DNA of 64,000 nt from an uncultured Erysipelotrichaceae bacterium (GCA_902802905.1 CADCNT010000001.1:62001-126000), one strand, 5' to 3'; positions 9,407 through 19,264 are shown, counted from the stretch's first letter. Program-made: numbers and translations. Notes: a model not told the origin generated them from the letters alone.

Positions 9407-11083
9407 ATGAAAAAAAGAAACTTATTTGCCGTCGCAGCTTTAATGTCTGGACTAGTATGTTCGGCTGTATTTACTTCCACCTTCTCTAAACAAGGCAGCA
9501 ATAAAGTCAAGGCAGATACTCCAATCTTGGATCATTATTTAGGTGCGTTCAACAATGCCAATATTTTAGATAATTGCGGAGCGCCAAAAAGTAACTCGAC
9601 TAATTTTTCTGTCGTTGGTACAGATCCTACAAGTGATGTCTCACTTAAATTCTCATCAGGTAGATATAAGGAAGCAGAACCATACTATCTTAAATTAGGA
9701 TATGATAGCGAGACTGCATCAACTGCTGCCGCTGCTTCAATTAATGTTAGCGAGGACGAAGATTTTCAAGGTGTGTGGTCAGCGGTTTCCAGCAAATTAT
9801 CTTCCTACAGCTATATAAATGCAGTCATCACTGAACAAGCTATCTCCAACATACAAGATATAGCTGTTACATGGAGATATGTTGAAAATGTCGGAGGAGT
9901 AGTTTGTTTTGTTTATCAACTTGAAGATGAGAATTCATGGACTCTTTTGCTTAGGGATGATGGCGAATCCGGTAAAGCGTATTGGAGCTACCCGATTAGA
10001 AGTGCGAATAGTGGAGTAAGTGGAACTTATAATAGGTTTGGTGCATACTCTGCCTCATATAACGGCACATCAGAGCCTGTTTTTCATGGACAATTCAATG
10101 ACTTTTCAAAGAATTTAAGAGGAAAAACTGCAAAAATCGGTTTTGTTTTTGCTTTAAAAAACTCAGATCATAATGCCTATAACTATATGCAAATTGGCTC
10201 TATTCTTATCAATCGCTCTAAATCAATTAAAGCGCTTGTTAGAGCTGTACAAGGTTCGCAAATTGCAAATAGCGGAGACTACTACGAAAGACTAGTTGAT
10301 ATGTGTGGATACAAAATGCTTCAATCGCATGCAAACAGTTTGATTGAAGAACACAATAGCACTACATATTTTGCTGAATTCGATGATATGTATTATGCCT
10401 ATAAGGGCTCTCAAATTGGCTTAACCCCAACATCCCACGATGTTACTCTTTATTATGAGTCAACAGATACTAATTTTACTTATGACGGGAAAAGACATGA
10501 GCCAACATTTTACTTCTTAGATGAAGATAATCATTCAATATATCTTAAATGGAATGCACAATATACTTCTGATGTAAGTGGCTACAATTCTTCTAAAGCT
10601 CCAAAAGATCCGTTTTATTATGCTGCTACTTTCGAAATTGATGAACCATATGCATTTAATTACACGGGCGAGCAAAAATTTGTAGTATTCCATATTGCAG
10701 AGGCAAGTGACGGAAGTGATTTTCTAACTGATTGGTTTGCTGCTAGAACGGCAGGTGGTGAAGCAGGAATGTGTGATATGCTTTCAACTCCTGAAAAACA
10801 AGCACAATTAGATATTTTAATTAAAAGATATAACAACAATTTCTCAGCCGAAGTTAAAGCTACAATTGGTGCTACAGTTGATGCTGGTGAGTACACAATT
10901 GCAGATTCTATCACATATTTCACTGCAGTTTTAAATGGTGAAGTACAAACAACTAATTACAACGTTGTTCTTCTAAGCAACGCCAATAAAAACGTCAACA
11001 CAATTATTGTAATTGCAATAATTGCATTAATAATTGCTTCGGCTGGTTTACTCTTATTCTTAAAAAAGAAGAAAGAAAACTAG
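9407..11083 (+). CDS. Secreted membrane-anchored protein sharing the GH16 C-terminal module
   Basis: The start is placed at ATG 9407. An in-frame ATG at 9395 contains the GGAGG ribosome site (9397-9401) and is therefore too early. The 558-residue protein has a signal peptide (MKKRNLF, ending KVKA before DT), a beta-rich body, a C-terminal membrane helix and a KKKKEN tail. The segments IAVTW-VCFVYQLED-SW and MQIGSILINRSKSIKA match ISLSW-VYVLYKLEN-SW and MNSIIINKVESIKA in the GH16 enzyme, so the two share a module. No catalytic motif is seen. It may bind glycans or the enzyme's substrate at the surface; the function is unknown. Confidence 0.8.
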   Translation: MKKRNLFAVAALMSGLVCSAVFTSTFSKQGSNKVKADTPILDHYLGAFNNANILDNCGAPKSNSTNFSVVGTDPTSDVSLKFSSGRYKEAEPYYLKLGYDSETASTAAAASINVSEDEDFQGVWSAVSSKLSSYSYINAVITEQAISNIQDIAVTWRYVENVGGVVCFVYQLEDENSWTLLLRDDGESGKAYWSYPIRSANSGVSGTYNRFGAYSASYNGTSEPVFHGQFNDFSKNLRGKTAKIGFVFALKNSDHNAYNYMQIGSILINRSKSIKALVRAVQGSQIANSGDYYERLVDMCGYKMLQSHANSLIEEHNSTTYFAEFDDMYYAYKGSQIGLTPTSHDVTLYYESTDTNFTYDGKRHEPTFYFLDEDNHSIYLKWNAQYTSDVSGYNSSKAPKDPFYYAATFEIDEPYAFNYTGEQKFVVFHIAEASDGSDFLTDWFAARTAGGEAGMCDMLSTPEKQAQLDILIKRYNNNFSAEVKATIGATVDAGEYTIADSITYFTAVLNGEVQTTNYNVVLLSNANKNVNTIIVIAIIALIIASAGLLLFLKKKKEN

Positions 11084-11100
11084 TTTAGACACTTAACACA

Positions 11101-11139
11101 AAAGAGCCAATTAATTTTGGCTCTTTTTATTTTTTTTAG
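11101..11139 (+). terminator. Rho-independent terminator
   Basis: AAGAGCCAA (11102-11110) pairs with TTGGCTCTT (11117-11125) across a 6-base loop, followed by a long T-rich tail. It ends the secreted-protein transcript; the tail overlaps the promoter box of the ROK gene. Confidence 0.85.
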
Positions 11140-11183
11140 TATATTAAAAAAATGTTGGATTTTACCTACTTTTTATTTATAAT
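11131..11183 (+). promoter_or_regulatory. ROK-gene promoter with shared A/T box (copy 2)
   Basis: A T-tract and TTAAAAAAATG lead into -35 TTGGAT (11155-11160), a 17-base spacer and -10 TATAAT (11178-11183). The box sits at the same distance from -10 as in copies 1 and 3, which fits autoregulation by the ROK protein or an UP-element-like role. Confidence 0.6.
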
Positions 11184-11204
11184 AAAAATACATAAGGAAT
11201 GATT

Positions 11205-12311
11205 ATGGAAAAGTTAATTGGTAGAAATCAAAGTTACGCTAGAGAAATCAACTTCGAATTAGTGATTGATTTATTAAGAAAAGAACCTCGTTCTGCTACA
11301 CAGTTGTCAGACATTCTTAAACTTTCTAATGCCACAATGTCTTCAATTATCAAAGACTTACTAGAGATCGGCATGATTGACATTGATTCTTCTGGATCTG
11401 TTAAGGGATGTGGAAGAAAACAAGTATTCTACACAATTAATGAAAAATATGGACTTATCTTAGTGGTTAATATTGCTAATAGAAAAGCAGACATCTACTT
11501 AACTAATGTTAAAGAAGAAAGCTTAGCGTTTGCGACTATGCCAGTTGACAAGCTTAATGATGATGTTGTCCAAAAGATTATTCTTAAAGCAAATGAATTA
11601 CTATTTAACTGTGAAAATAAAGCTCCATTAAAGAACATAATTATTTCTTTAACTGGATTAATCAATGAAGACAATAATGAAAAGCATTTTGTTCAAAAAG
11701 CCTTTGAAAAACAATTCCATGGTGTACCAACTTATGTCACTAATGATGGCAACTTATATACTTATGGAGAACTTGCTAAAGGTGCTTTCTCTTCTGAGAA
11801 AAATGGTATTTTCTTATTAATTGATTACGGTATTGGTGGTTCATTTGTTATGAATCATGAGTTATTTAAAGGTGATCACGGTTTCTCTGGAGAAATGGGA
11901 TGCTTACCTTGTGAAGGCGATGGTAGATTCGACTATCTAGAAGATTGTGTCTCTTTGAGAGTTTTGTTACACAAAGCTGAAGACATGTTAGGCCTAAAAG
12001 ACTTAACAATGGAAAAGTTATTTGAACTGTACAAAGGCAACAAAGAAGTTCACGATATGGTCCTAGCTAGTGCAGCTAGAGTAGGAAAGACATTAAAATC
12101 ATTAATTAATGTTCTTGATATATCTAATGTTGTAATTAACGGAAGAATCATTAACTTTGGCGAAGACTATCTTGAAGTATTAAGGAAAGAAACAGAGCGT
12201 AGCTTTAAAAAATCAAATATAATGTTCTCTGAACTAAAAGAAAAAGGATTAGTAATTGGTGGTGCATCCATCGGTGTGGATTACATCTTAAAGAAAGCCT
12301 TAGAGAAGTAG
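11205..12311 (+). CDS. ROK-family transcriptional regulator (NagC/XylR type)
   Basis: The 368-residue protein has an N-terminal winged HTH (about 15-75: SATQLSDILKLSNATMSSII) followed by a sugar-kinase-like ROK domain (about 85-368) with TNDGN near residue 180, GIGGSF and a GDHGFSGEMG zinc-region motif. The zinc-site cysteines are reduced relative to the classical set. ATG 11205 is preferred because AAGGA lies 6 bases upstream; the ATG at 11199 is almost on top of it. ROK repressors usually sense a sugar or sugar phosphate. Its position amid glycan genes and the shared promoter boxes make it the best candidate regulator of this locus. Confidence 0.85.
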   Translation: MEKLIGRNQSYAREINFELVIDLLRKEPRSATQLSDILKLSNATMSSIIKDLLEIGMIDIDSSGSVKGCGRKQVFYTINEKYGLILVVNIANRKADIYLTNVKEESLAFATMPVDKLNDDVVQKIILKANELLFNCENKAPLKNIIISLTGLINEDNNEKHFVQKAFEKQFHGVPTYVTNDGNLYTYGELAKGAFSSEKNGIFLLIDYGIGGSFVMNHELFKGDHGFSGEMGCLPCEGDGRFDYLEDCVSLRVLLHKAEDMLGLKDLTMEKLFELYKGNKEVHDMVLASAARVGKTLKSLINVLDISNVVINGRIINFGEDYLEVLRKETERSFKKSNIMFSELKEKGLVIGGASIGVDYILKKALEK

Positions 12312-12337
12312 CGAGATGATTAAATCGCTACTTTTTA
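12307..12337 (+). terminator. Terminator of the ROK gene
   Basis: AGTAGCGA (12307-12314, containing the stop codon) pairs with TCGCTACT (12325-12332), followed by a T run. Confidence 0.75.
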
Positions 12338-12434
12338 TTAAATAGTATTTATATCTTATAAATAGATGTTATAATATAAATAGATTTTTAGGAAAGTTAA
12401 AAAATGAAACTCCCTAAACAGAAAGGACAAATTT

Positions 12435-15122
12435 ATGCTTTTTAAAAAGAACAAATTTTTTGTTGCTTTAGCATGTTTTGCAATGTCCCTTGTGGCTTGT
12501 GGTGGTGGCGGAAATAATCCTAAACCAAAAGATCCAACAGTGGACTCTATTGCAGTTAAAGCAAACTCAGTTCCTACTGAATTCACAGTTGGAGATCAAT
12601 TCTCTATCACTGGAGGTAAACTCATCGTTGGTTATAGTGATAACTCCACTGAAGAAGTTGATATGACGATGGATATGATTAAAAATCCACCTGCCATGAC
12701 TGAAGCAGTAGAAAGCTACACTGTTAATGTTGAATATTTGGAAAAACAAACAAGCTACAACATTACCATTAATGCTCCTGTAGTGACTGTTACCGAAATC
12801 AGAATTAAAAATCCTGAAGTTTTGAAGACTTCATACTACACTGGTGAAGAATTCACAGTTGAAGGTGGTATCTTAACAGTTATTAAGAGTGATAGCACTC
12901 GTGAAGAGGTCAACATGACTCTTCAAATGATTAAGAACGCTCCCGATATGTCAGAGGTTCATGAAAACTATGTAGTACAAGTTGAATATGAAGGTTGCCA
13001 AACCACATATACAATTAATGTCTTACAAGCTGACACAAGAGCAGAAGTCTCCATCGGTATTAGCTATGCTTATAATAAGGGCGACTATATTGAAATCGAA
13101 GACTTTACAAAAGAATTAGTGTTTACCCAAGGCAAACAATATGAATTTACCTATGGTTGCCGTCCAAGCGAAGCAAAAGAATCTTTAGGTTATCAATATT
13201 GGACACGTGGTGAAGAACCAGCTAGACTGGATGAAAAACCAACTGCGATTGGTGAATATACCTACAAGGTAATTCTTCCAGAAGGTGATGAAGCTTATAA
13301 ACCAGGTGAACAAAGTGTTAACTTTAAGATTATTGAACCGGTTATAAAAGAATTTGTCTTAGACAAAGATAATGTTAGTTTGGATAACGACACCCAAGAA
13401 ATTGAAGGTATCACTATCAATTATAAAGGCGCTGAAGCTGCAGAAGACGCAGTTGCTAAATTAACTAGAGTCGCTGCTAGTAAACCAGCTGCTGATGATA
13501 ACTATATTGAAATTGCCACCGCTGTTAGTATCACCGAAGGTATTACAGTTGAATTTAAAGGTATTAATAGATACGTTTATATTTACGGTTCATTCGATGG
13601 TGAGAACTTTACATTATTAGATACCTTAACCAGAGCGAAACAAACGTCTTATAGAGTTAGTAGACATTTCTATTTCCGATTAGTTTGTGCATCGGCTGGC
13701 GAAGAATCCATTGTTATTGTTGAAAAAGTATCATTCAAATATGAAGTTGGCGATGTTCCAGAAGAACTCGTCAAAAGAGCTGAACGATCTGACTTAATTA
13801 ATGACATGACACCTAATGAAGATGGTGCATTCTACAGTGATAAGGAGAACTTATTTGATAGCAATCTTTCTACAAACGCAATTAAAATCAATAATATTCA
13901 AATTAGTTCCCGCATTCATCTTGGCTTTGAAGTTACTCATTTTCACACTAGATATGTTTTATTCTCATTTAAATTTAAACTCGATTCTGGTGTAACATTT
14001 GAAGGATATAATGATGAAGAAACCCAATTAGAGCCAAAAACTGATATGAGCTTCTATGCAGGTCTCCCTCGTCGCGATGGCAAAAGAGTAGGTGTTAACT
14101 ACAAAATTAATAAATTCTCTGTTCAAGAAGACTGGGCTACTGCAGAGTTCTATCTTGGTGACTTATTGGGTGACGATATTGTCGATGTCACAGAAATCAA
14201 TTTCTGGATTAATAGAAAATTAACTGGTGGTTTTGTCCATGTTGATGATTTCAGAGTCGAACAAGTAAATAGATTCCCAATTGAAAACACTATCGATCGC
14301 TTAGAATTAGTGGAAGGCAGTGTTACCAAGACTGAATTCCAAGCTGGCGAAGAATTTGTTTTCGGTGGACAAGTTAAAGCAATGTTTACCGATTATACTA
14401 TCGAAACAATCGATGAAAGCGATGAAAGACTATCTGTTAAAGCTCCTGATATGACCACTAATGGTACAAAAGATGTTACAGTCACTTTCACATATTATGG
14501 AATAGCAAAATCAGTTACATATAAGATTACTATTACAGGTGGAGTTAATCCTAAAGACGAGGAAACTCTACCGATTGTTGCAGAGGAAAATGATTTAGCA
14601 AAAGTTTCCTGTAGACAACGCAATCAATCATCTATGGACTCTGCTGTTGTAAAGAATGAAACCGAAATGACTTATGGCAATTCTACCAATTCTTTAAAAG
14701 TTTCTAATCTTAAAGCCGCTGATGCAAGCTTCTTCTTAAAATTACCTACCCCTCTTGCTGAAAATGTTGCAAAAACAAAAGTAAAATTCTTTGCAAAGAA
14801 TTTACCAGCAGGTGAAAAAGATAATGGTATTTACATTCAATTGCTCAAACAATTAGAAGAAAACGCAGAAGGTAAGGGAGCAAAGCCTAGCTCCACAACT
14901 GAAAAGAGTGCAAAAGCATATGCTAGTACAACAAAAACCCCAGCATTTACTGCAACAGATGCAGGTAATGGTTGGACGCTATTTGAATATGAATTTGATA
15001 CCTCAATGATTACATCTGGAGTTGGTACAATTTGGTTTGCAATTCCAAGTGGATGTGTACAGAGCGATAACAGTGTTTACTATCTTGTTGACGGTCTTGA
15101 AATCACAAGTGTAGTAGCATAA
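12435..15122 (+). CDS. Large surface lipoprotein with bacterial Ig-like repeats
   Basis: The 895-residue protein has a lipoprotein signal with lipobox SLVAC (Cys about 22) followed by a Gly-rich spacer. Two tandem Ig-like units, each about 75 residues (TEFTVGDQFSITGGKL; TSYYTGEEFTVEGGIL), follow, and a third related unit (TEFQAGEEFVFGGQV) lies near residues 615-705. Between and after them are beta-sandwich-like regions that may bind carbohydrate. There is no visible catalytic motif. It is monocistronic, with AAAGGA upstream of the start and hairpins on both sides, and lies amid glycan genes. A role as surface glycan-binding protein or adhesin is plausible; no specific function is recognised. 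Confidence 0.8.
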   Translation: MLFKKNKFFVALACFAMSLVACGGGGNNPKPKDPTVDSIAVKANSVPTEFTVGDQFSITGGKLIVGYSDNSTEEVDMTMDMIKNPPAMTEAVESYTVNVEYLEKQTSYNITINAPVVTVTEIRIKNPEVLKTSYYTGEEFTVEGGILTVIKSDSTREEVNMTLQMIKNAPDMSEVHENYVVQVEYEGCQTTYTINVLQADTRAEVSIGISYAYNKGDYIEIEDFTKELVFTQGKQYEFTYGCRPSEAKESLGYQYWTRGEEPARLDEKPTAIGEYTYKVILPEGDEAYKPGEQSVNFKIIEPVIKEFVLDKDNVSLDNDTQEIEGITINYKGAEAAEDAVAKLTRVAASKPAADDNYIEIATAVSITEGITVEFKGINRYVYIYGSFDGENFTLLDTLTRAKQTSYRVSRHFYFRLVCASAGEESIVIVEKVSFKYEVGDVPEELVKRAERSDLINDMTPNEDGAFYSDKENLFDSNLSTNAIKINNIQISSRIHLGFEVTHFHTRYVLFSFKFKLDSGVTFEGYNDEETQLEPKTDMSFYAGLPRRDGKRVGVNYKINKFSVQEDWATAEFYLGDLLGDDIVDVTEINFWINRKLTGGFVHVDDFRVEQVNRFPIENTIDRLELVEGSVTKTEFQAGEEFVFGGQVKAMFTDYTIETIDESDERLSVKAPDMTTNGTKDVTVTFTYYGIAKSVTYKITITGGVNPKDEETLPIVAEENDLAKVSCRQRNQSSMDSAVVKNETEMTYGNSTNSLKVSNLKAADASFFLKLPTPLAENVAKTKVKFFAKNLPAGEKDNGIYIQLLKQLEENAEGKGAKPSSTTEKSAKAYASTTKTPAFTATDAGNGWTLFEYEFDTSMITSGVGTIWFAIPSGCVQSDNSVYYLVDGLEITSVVA

Positions 15123-15141
15123 GCTTGATTCAAATTATTAT

Positions 15142-15173
15142 GGCCTACTTGCCTAGCGTAAGTAGGTCTTTTC
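15142..15173 (+). terminator. Terminator of the Ig-like lipoprotein gene
   Basis: GGCCTACTT (15142-15150) pairs with AAGTAGGTC (15160-15168), with one G-T pair, followed by TTTTCCT. Confidence 0.75.
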
Positions 15174-15189
15174 CTATACTCTAAAAATA

Positions 15190-15242
15190 GTTTTTTAACT
15201 TTGTAAAAAAATGTTGTTTATTGAATAATTATATTATAAAAT
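15190..15242 (+). promoter_or_regulatory. Phosphohexomutase promoter with shared A/T box (copy 3)
   Basis: The box (T-tract, AACTTTGTAAAAAAATG) runs into -35 TTGTTT (15214-15219), a 17-base spacer and -10 TAAAAT (15237-15242). It is nearly identical to copy 1 over more than 20 positions. Confidence 0.6.
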
Positions 15243-15269
15243 AAAAGTAAGAAAAGAGGCTAGTTGTCT

Positions 15270-16709
15270 ATGGAGAAAAAGATTCAATTCGGCACTGGTG
15301 GATTTAGAGGTGTAATTGGTGATGATTTCAACAAAGAAAATATTCAACTTATCGCCCAAGCTTTAGCGGACATTATTATTGAAAACGATCAACAAACTCG
15401 ACCAATCATTGTTGGTTACGATAACAGATTCATGTCTGATTTTGCTGCGAAGTGGTTTGTCGAAGTTCTTAACGGAAACGGCATTAGAACTTACTTATAT
15501 ACCCATGTTGTTCCTACCCCTGCTGTAATGTCTACCACCAAAGATATGCAAAACTATTATGGAGTAATGATGACAGCCTCTCATAATCCATATTATTTCA
15601 ACGGCATTAAAGTCTTTACAAAAGACGGATATGACGCTGATGTGCACTTTACTACTCTACTTGAAAAGAAAGTGGCGGAAGTTAAAGAAGTTAAAACTTT
15701 AAATGAGCGTTTAGCCAGGAAAAAAGACTTGTTAGAGGATTATGATAACCTTGGCAGCTATTTATCCCATATTAAGTCATTTATCGACCCTAGCGTCACT
15801 AAAAACAACTTACAAGTGTTATACAACAATATGAATGGCGTTGGTGTTATTGGTCTTAAACCATTAAGCGAAAGATTACATATTCATCGATTCACCATTA
15901 TTAATGAAGAACATGACGCTTTCTTTGGCTTTACTTTACCAAATCCAACCAAAGAAGCTTTAATAGGTGAATTCTCAGAAACAGTATTTAATCAAAATTA
16001 TGATTTAGGTATGGCCACTGATAGTGATGGTGACCGTTTAGGTATCATCGACGAAAGAGGACAATATGTCTCCGCAAATGAAATTTTAGCGGCAATTTAT
16101 CATTATCTTATTACTGTAAGAGGCTATAAAGGAGATATCGTTAAAAACTGTGCAACTTCTGTTTTAGTGGATTTAGTAGCAGAATCTCTTGGTTATAAAT
16201 GTCATGAAGTCGATGTTGGCTTTAAAAATATCACCGCTGGCATGAAAGAATATGATGCCTTATTAGGCGGAGAAAGTAGCGGCGGTCTTACCATGAGAGG
16301 ATATATCTATGGAAAAGATGCAACATTCTCTGGCGCTTTATTCTTAGAAATGGTTATTAAACTAAATAAGCCTGTCTCTAGAATCATTAGAGATCTTAAA
16401 AAGAGTGTTTATTATGATTATCACTTCTCTGAAGATTACATTGTCTTAGATGTAGACGCTCAAAAAGTCTTGGATTATATGAGAAATAATCTTCCAGAGT
16501 TGTCATTAAAATATGAAGATGTAAAGATCTTCGGAAGAAACATCAAATTCCTCTTTGAGGAAAGACAATGGTTACTTTTAAGATTATCTGGCACCGAGCC
16601 AGCCTTTAGAGTGTTCTCTGAGTTCGAAGACGAAGAACAAGGAAAAGTCCTTGTAAAAGAACTCAAGGACTACATTGAACAAGTACAAAATAAAATTGCA
16701 GAGTGTTAA
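15270..16709 (+). CDS. Phosphohexomutase (PGM/PMM family), candidate GlcNAc-1-phosphate mutase
   Basis: ATG 15270 lies 10 bases after GAGG; a TTG at 15264 would leave only 4 bases. The 479-residue alpha-D-phosphohexomutase shows FGTGGFRG at the N-terminus, the phosphoserine loop TASHNP with S104, the metal loop DSDGDR at 251-256, GGESSGG for sugar binding, and RLSGTEP for phosphate binding. It interconverts sugar 1- and 6-phosphates. A second, longer member of the family lies at 48894, so this one is probably specialised. Beside a GH94 phosphorylase and a NahK-like kinase, conversion of GlcNAc-1-P to GlcNAc-6-P is the likely job, by analogy with chitobiose operons of Vibrio. It converges on the GH94 gene with a 4-base stop overlap. 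Confidence 0.85.
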   Translation: MEKKIQFGTGGFRGVIGDDFNKENIQLIAQALADIIIENDQQTRPIIVGYDNRFMSDFAAKWFVEVLNGNGIRTYLYTHVVPTPAVMSTTKDMQNYYGVMMTASHNPYYFNGIKVFTKDGYDADVHFTTLLEKKVAEVKEVKTLNERLARKKDLLEDYDNLGSYLSHIKSFIDPSVTKNNLQVLYNNMNGVGVIGLKPLSERLHIHRFTIINEEHDAFFGFTLPNPTKEALIGEFSETVFNQNYDLGMATDSDGDRLGIIDERGQYVSANEILAAIYHYLITVRGYKGDIVKNCATSVLVDLVAESLGYKCHEVDVGFKNITAGMKEYDALLGGESSGGLTMRGYIYGKDATFSGALFLEMVIKLNKPVSRIIRDLKKSVYYDYHFSEDYIVLDVDAQKVLDYMRNNLPELSLKYEDVKIFGRNIKFLFEERQWLLLRLSGTEPAFRVFSEFEDEEQGKVLVKELKDYIEQVQNKIAEC

Positions 16710-19174
16710 TTAAACACTTCAATTAAAATCTTGTTTGAATATTTACTTAAATCAATTTGATTGTTATCAATCTTATTAGAATTAACTAAGATATAACGAC
16801 TTCCCTTGTGGAGGTCTTTATATTTTATGGTCACTTTTTTGCCTTTAACATTAACAGTTAAACTAGCTTCTTCACATGGGAAATAGTTGCTAGGATTGAT
16901 GTTTAAATTATTATCTAATCCTGGATTAACTCCAAACATATCAAAGATAATAGCCTTCAATAATGTATTAGAACTACCTGTATACCAGTCAGACATTGAT
17001 TCCCCGTCAATTCCTAATTCTATATTCTCTCCATACGAATTAGGCATTACGAATGGAGAAGTGGAGATTTTACTATGTGTAATTGGAATAAGCTTATAGA
17101 TTTGATCAAATGCTTTCTTACCTTCGTTCATTTGGAATAACGCTCTTACGAAGAACATTCCAGCGTGAATATATGTCGCTGCGTTTTCCGCGGTTCCTTT
17201 AGGAAGATTAACAATTCTTCCAACTTTATAGGCATCAGCTTTATCAAAATATTGGTCAAAAGTTTTTAGACCATATTTGCTATCTAAAGCATTGTATGCT
17301 TCTATAATTGAGGATTTATATTCAGGATGTTTTTCAAACAAACCGGAAATTACAAAGAATGAATTAGAAGTGGAGCTATGTCTATCTTTGTGGTCAACGT
17401 CATTTTTACTGCCAACATAGAAGGAACGATCTTCTCCCCAACCGTGAACGATTCGATTATCTTCAATTCCATGTTTAAGGATTCCTTCTTCTAGTTTAGA
17501 AGCGATGTCTAAGTATTCCTTTTTATCTTCTTTTTTGAATGTTTTAGTTATTTCAAACATTTCGAATAAGTTTTTATATAAGTGGCAGCTAGCCATGATA
17601 GAGACACCATTACCAAATTGCTGATCTTCTCTAGAAGTGGCACCAAGCCCATCAACAGCGTCATTCCAATCACCATAATTGGCTTTTAAACAATTGGTGT
17701 CGCTATCAATATTAGAAATAAGGAAGTTAATAATTCTTACTAAATGCTCAAATACAGTTTCTTGAATAACAAGTTTAACCCCGCCTTTTCTACCTTCTAA
17801 TTTGCAGTATGAACATTTTTCTTTTAATAGTGAATAGTCATTAGTGAACGCTAAATATTTGTAAATAGTAGAAATAATCCATTGCCCTTGATCAATAAAT
17901 TCACGATTATCAAATAAAGGATTACTTCCTTCTGTTTCTTTTGAATATTGTCTTGGAGCTCTTCCTGATATATCAATATAAGATAGGGTTTCTAAGATTT
18001 TTTCTCTTGCTTGATCTTTATCCCACAAAAGTGATGCTTCAAGCATCTGATAAACATCTCTAATTCCCAGCAACATTAAAGAAGAATTTTTGGTCTTGGA
18101 ACTATAGGTAACTTGTTCCATAACGCTCTTAATAAAAGCATTAAATAACTGAGCATTTAATGGATATTCTTGTTTAAATGCGCCAAATTCAATTTTTAAA
18201 TTATCGGTGTGTTTATTTTCTTTTGGAAACACATTATCTTCTAGAGAAAATGGTTTAGATTTAAGCTCATTGAATTTAACCTTATCAAACGCAATATCAA
18301 TCTTATAATTACTCAATAATTCTTCATCTTTATTTAATGTTTTTTTGACTAGATCACCATATACCGCCATATCAACAAAAGAAGCGGTTTCTAACTTTTG
18401 AATGAATCTTCCTTCTTTTAAAGATGTGGATAAGGAAATAGAACGATTCTTATCTCCTACATAATCCATTCTTCTAGAAGCAACTTCTTTTTCGCTTCCA
18501 TTATTTGCGTTCTTTAAAACTAAATAGTTATATAGATGGATTTCGCGCGAAATATCCTCTACCGAAGTAAAACTAGCTCCATCTTTTTCTTGTTTAACAG
18601 TTCTAAACCATTTGGTTTCTTCGTCTTCTGACCCACTATGTGTGAGAAGTGGATTAAAGTAGAAAGAGACAAATGCGTCTGTTGGTTTACGATTTTTATT
18701 TATAACAGTGGTGTTAATTAAAATGCTCTTTTTATTTGATATCGAAATCTTAACTGCAAAATATAAGCCTTTTATATAGCGGATATAGTAGCAATATGAT
18801 TTAGTGAAAATAGTGTACGTTTCACTTTGCATGCCAAATTCTGTATCCGCGTTGCCGCTAATAGAAAAATAATCATATTTATCTTTGCTATTTTTAATTC
18901 CTGCATAGAAATTGATATATGGTTCTTTTCCTTCAATGGTTAAAGGAGAAATAAAGAAGTTAGATTGATTGATCACAATATTTCCAGATGCATATGCCCA
19001 TAAAGTTAAGCCATCAACTGAATACGGATAACGGGAATCACCATAAGGATTTCTTAACGCTAAAATCTTATTATCTTTTAGATAAAAACAATTAGAAACA
19101 AGGGAGCTATTTGGATTTCTTTCTTTAACAGCTTTTTTGGCTTCTTTAAATAATTTGATGATTTCGTTTTGCAT
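16706..19174 (-). CDS. GH94 disaccharide phosphorylase (chitobiose/cellobiose phosphorylase family)
   Basis: The 822-residue protein has no signal peptide. An N-terminal beta-sandwich (about 1-310) is followed by an (alpha/alpha)6 barrel carrying YGDWNDAVDG, with GDWND at 501-505 and D505 the likely general acid. Further family motifs are HGWGEDRSFYVG, KGTAENAATYIHAG and SMSDWYTGSSNTLLKA. GH94 enzymes cleave beta-linked disaccharides with phosphate, giving a sugar 1-phosphate and a free sugar without spending ATP. Neighbouring GH20, NahK-like and mutase genes favour N,N'-diacetylchitobiose or a related N-acetylhexosamine disaccharide, but cellobiose, laminaribiose or cellobionate cannot be excluded. 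No clear Shine-Dalgarno precedes the ATG. Confidence 0.85.
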   Translation of the reverse strand: MQNEIIKLFKEAKKAVKERNPNSSLVSNCFYLKDNKILALRNPYGDSRYPYSVDGLTLWAYASGNIVINQSNFFISPLTIEGKEPYINFYAGIKNSKDKYDYFSISGNADTEFGMQSETYTIFTKSYCYYIRYIKGLYFAVKISISNKKSILINTTVINKNRKPTDAFVSFYFNPLLTHSGSEDEETKWFRTVKQEKDGASFTSVEDISREIHLYNYLVLKNANNGSEKEVASRRMDYVGDKNRSISLSTSLKEGRFIQKLETASFVDMAVYGDLVKKTLNKDEELLSNYKIDIAFDKVKFNELKSKPFSLEDNVFPKENKHTDNLKIEFGAFKQEYPLNAQLFNAFIKSVMEQVTYSSKTKNSSLMLLGIRDVYQMLEASLLWDKDQAREKILETLSYIDISGRAPRQYSKETEGSNPLFDNREFIDQGQWIISTIYKYLAFTNDYSLLKEKCSYCKLEGRKGGVKLVIQETVFEHLVRIINFLISNIDSDTNCLKANYGDWNDAVDGLGATSREDQQFGNGVSIMASCHLYKNLFEMFEITKTFKKEDKKEYLDIASKLEEGILKHGIEDNRIVHGWGEDRSFYVGSKNDVDHKDRHSSTSNSFFVISGLFEKHPEYKSSIIEAYNALDSKYGLKTFDQYFDKADAYKVGRIVNLPKGTAENAATYIHAGMFFVRALFQMNEGKKAFDQIYKLIPITHSKISTSPFVMPNSYGENIELGIDGESMSDWYTGSSNTLLKAIIFDMFGVNPGLDNNLNINPSNYFPCEEASLTVNVKGKKVTIKYKDLHKGSRYILVNSNKIDNNQIDLSKYSNKILIEVFN

Positions 19175-19178
19175 ATTT

Positions 19179-19227
19179 TTTTAATTTTGTGAAAAAACTT
19201 TCTAACCTTATTATATTATATTGTCAA
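19179..19227 (-). promoter_or_regulatory. GH94 promoter with an inverted copy of the A/T box in the leader
   Basis: On the minus strand a perfect -35 TTGACA (19227-19222) is followed 17 bases later by TAGAAA (19204-19199). The box (plus-strand TTTAATTTTGTGAAAAAA, 19180-19197) lies just downstream, between the start site and the ATG, a typical repressor position. Overlapping TATAAT hexamers at 19210-19220 offer an alternative -10. Confidence 0.5.
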
Positions 19228-19264
19228 AAAAATTAAACACTTTATTTGCTTAATTAGATGAATT

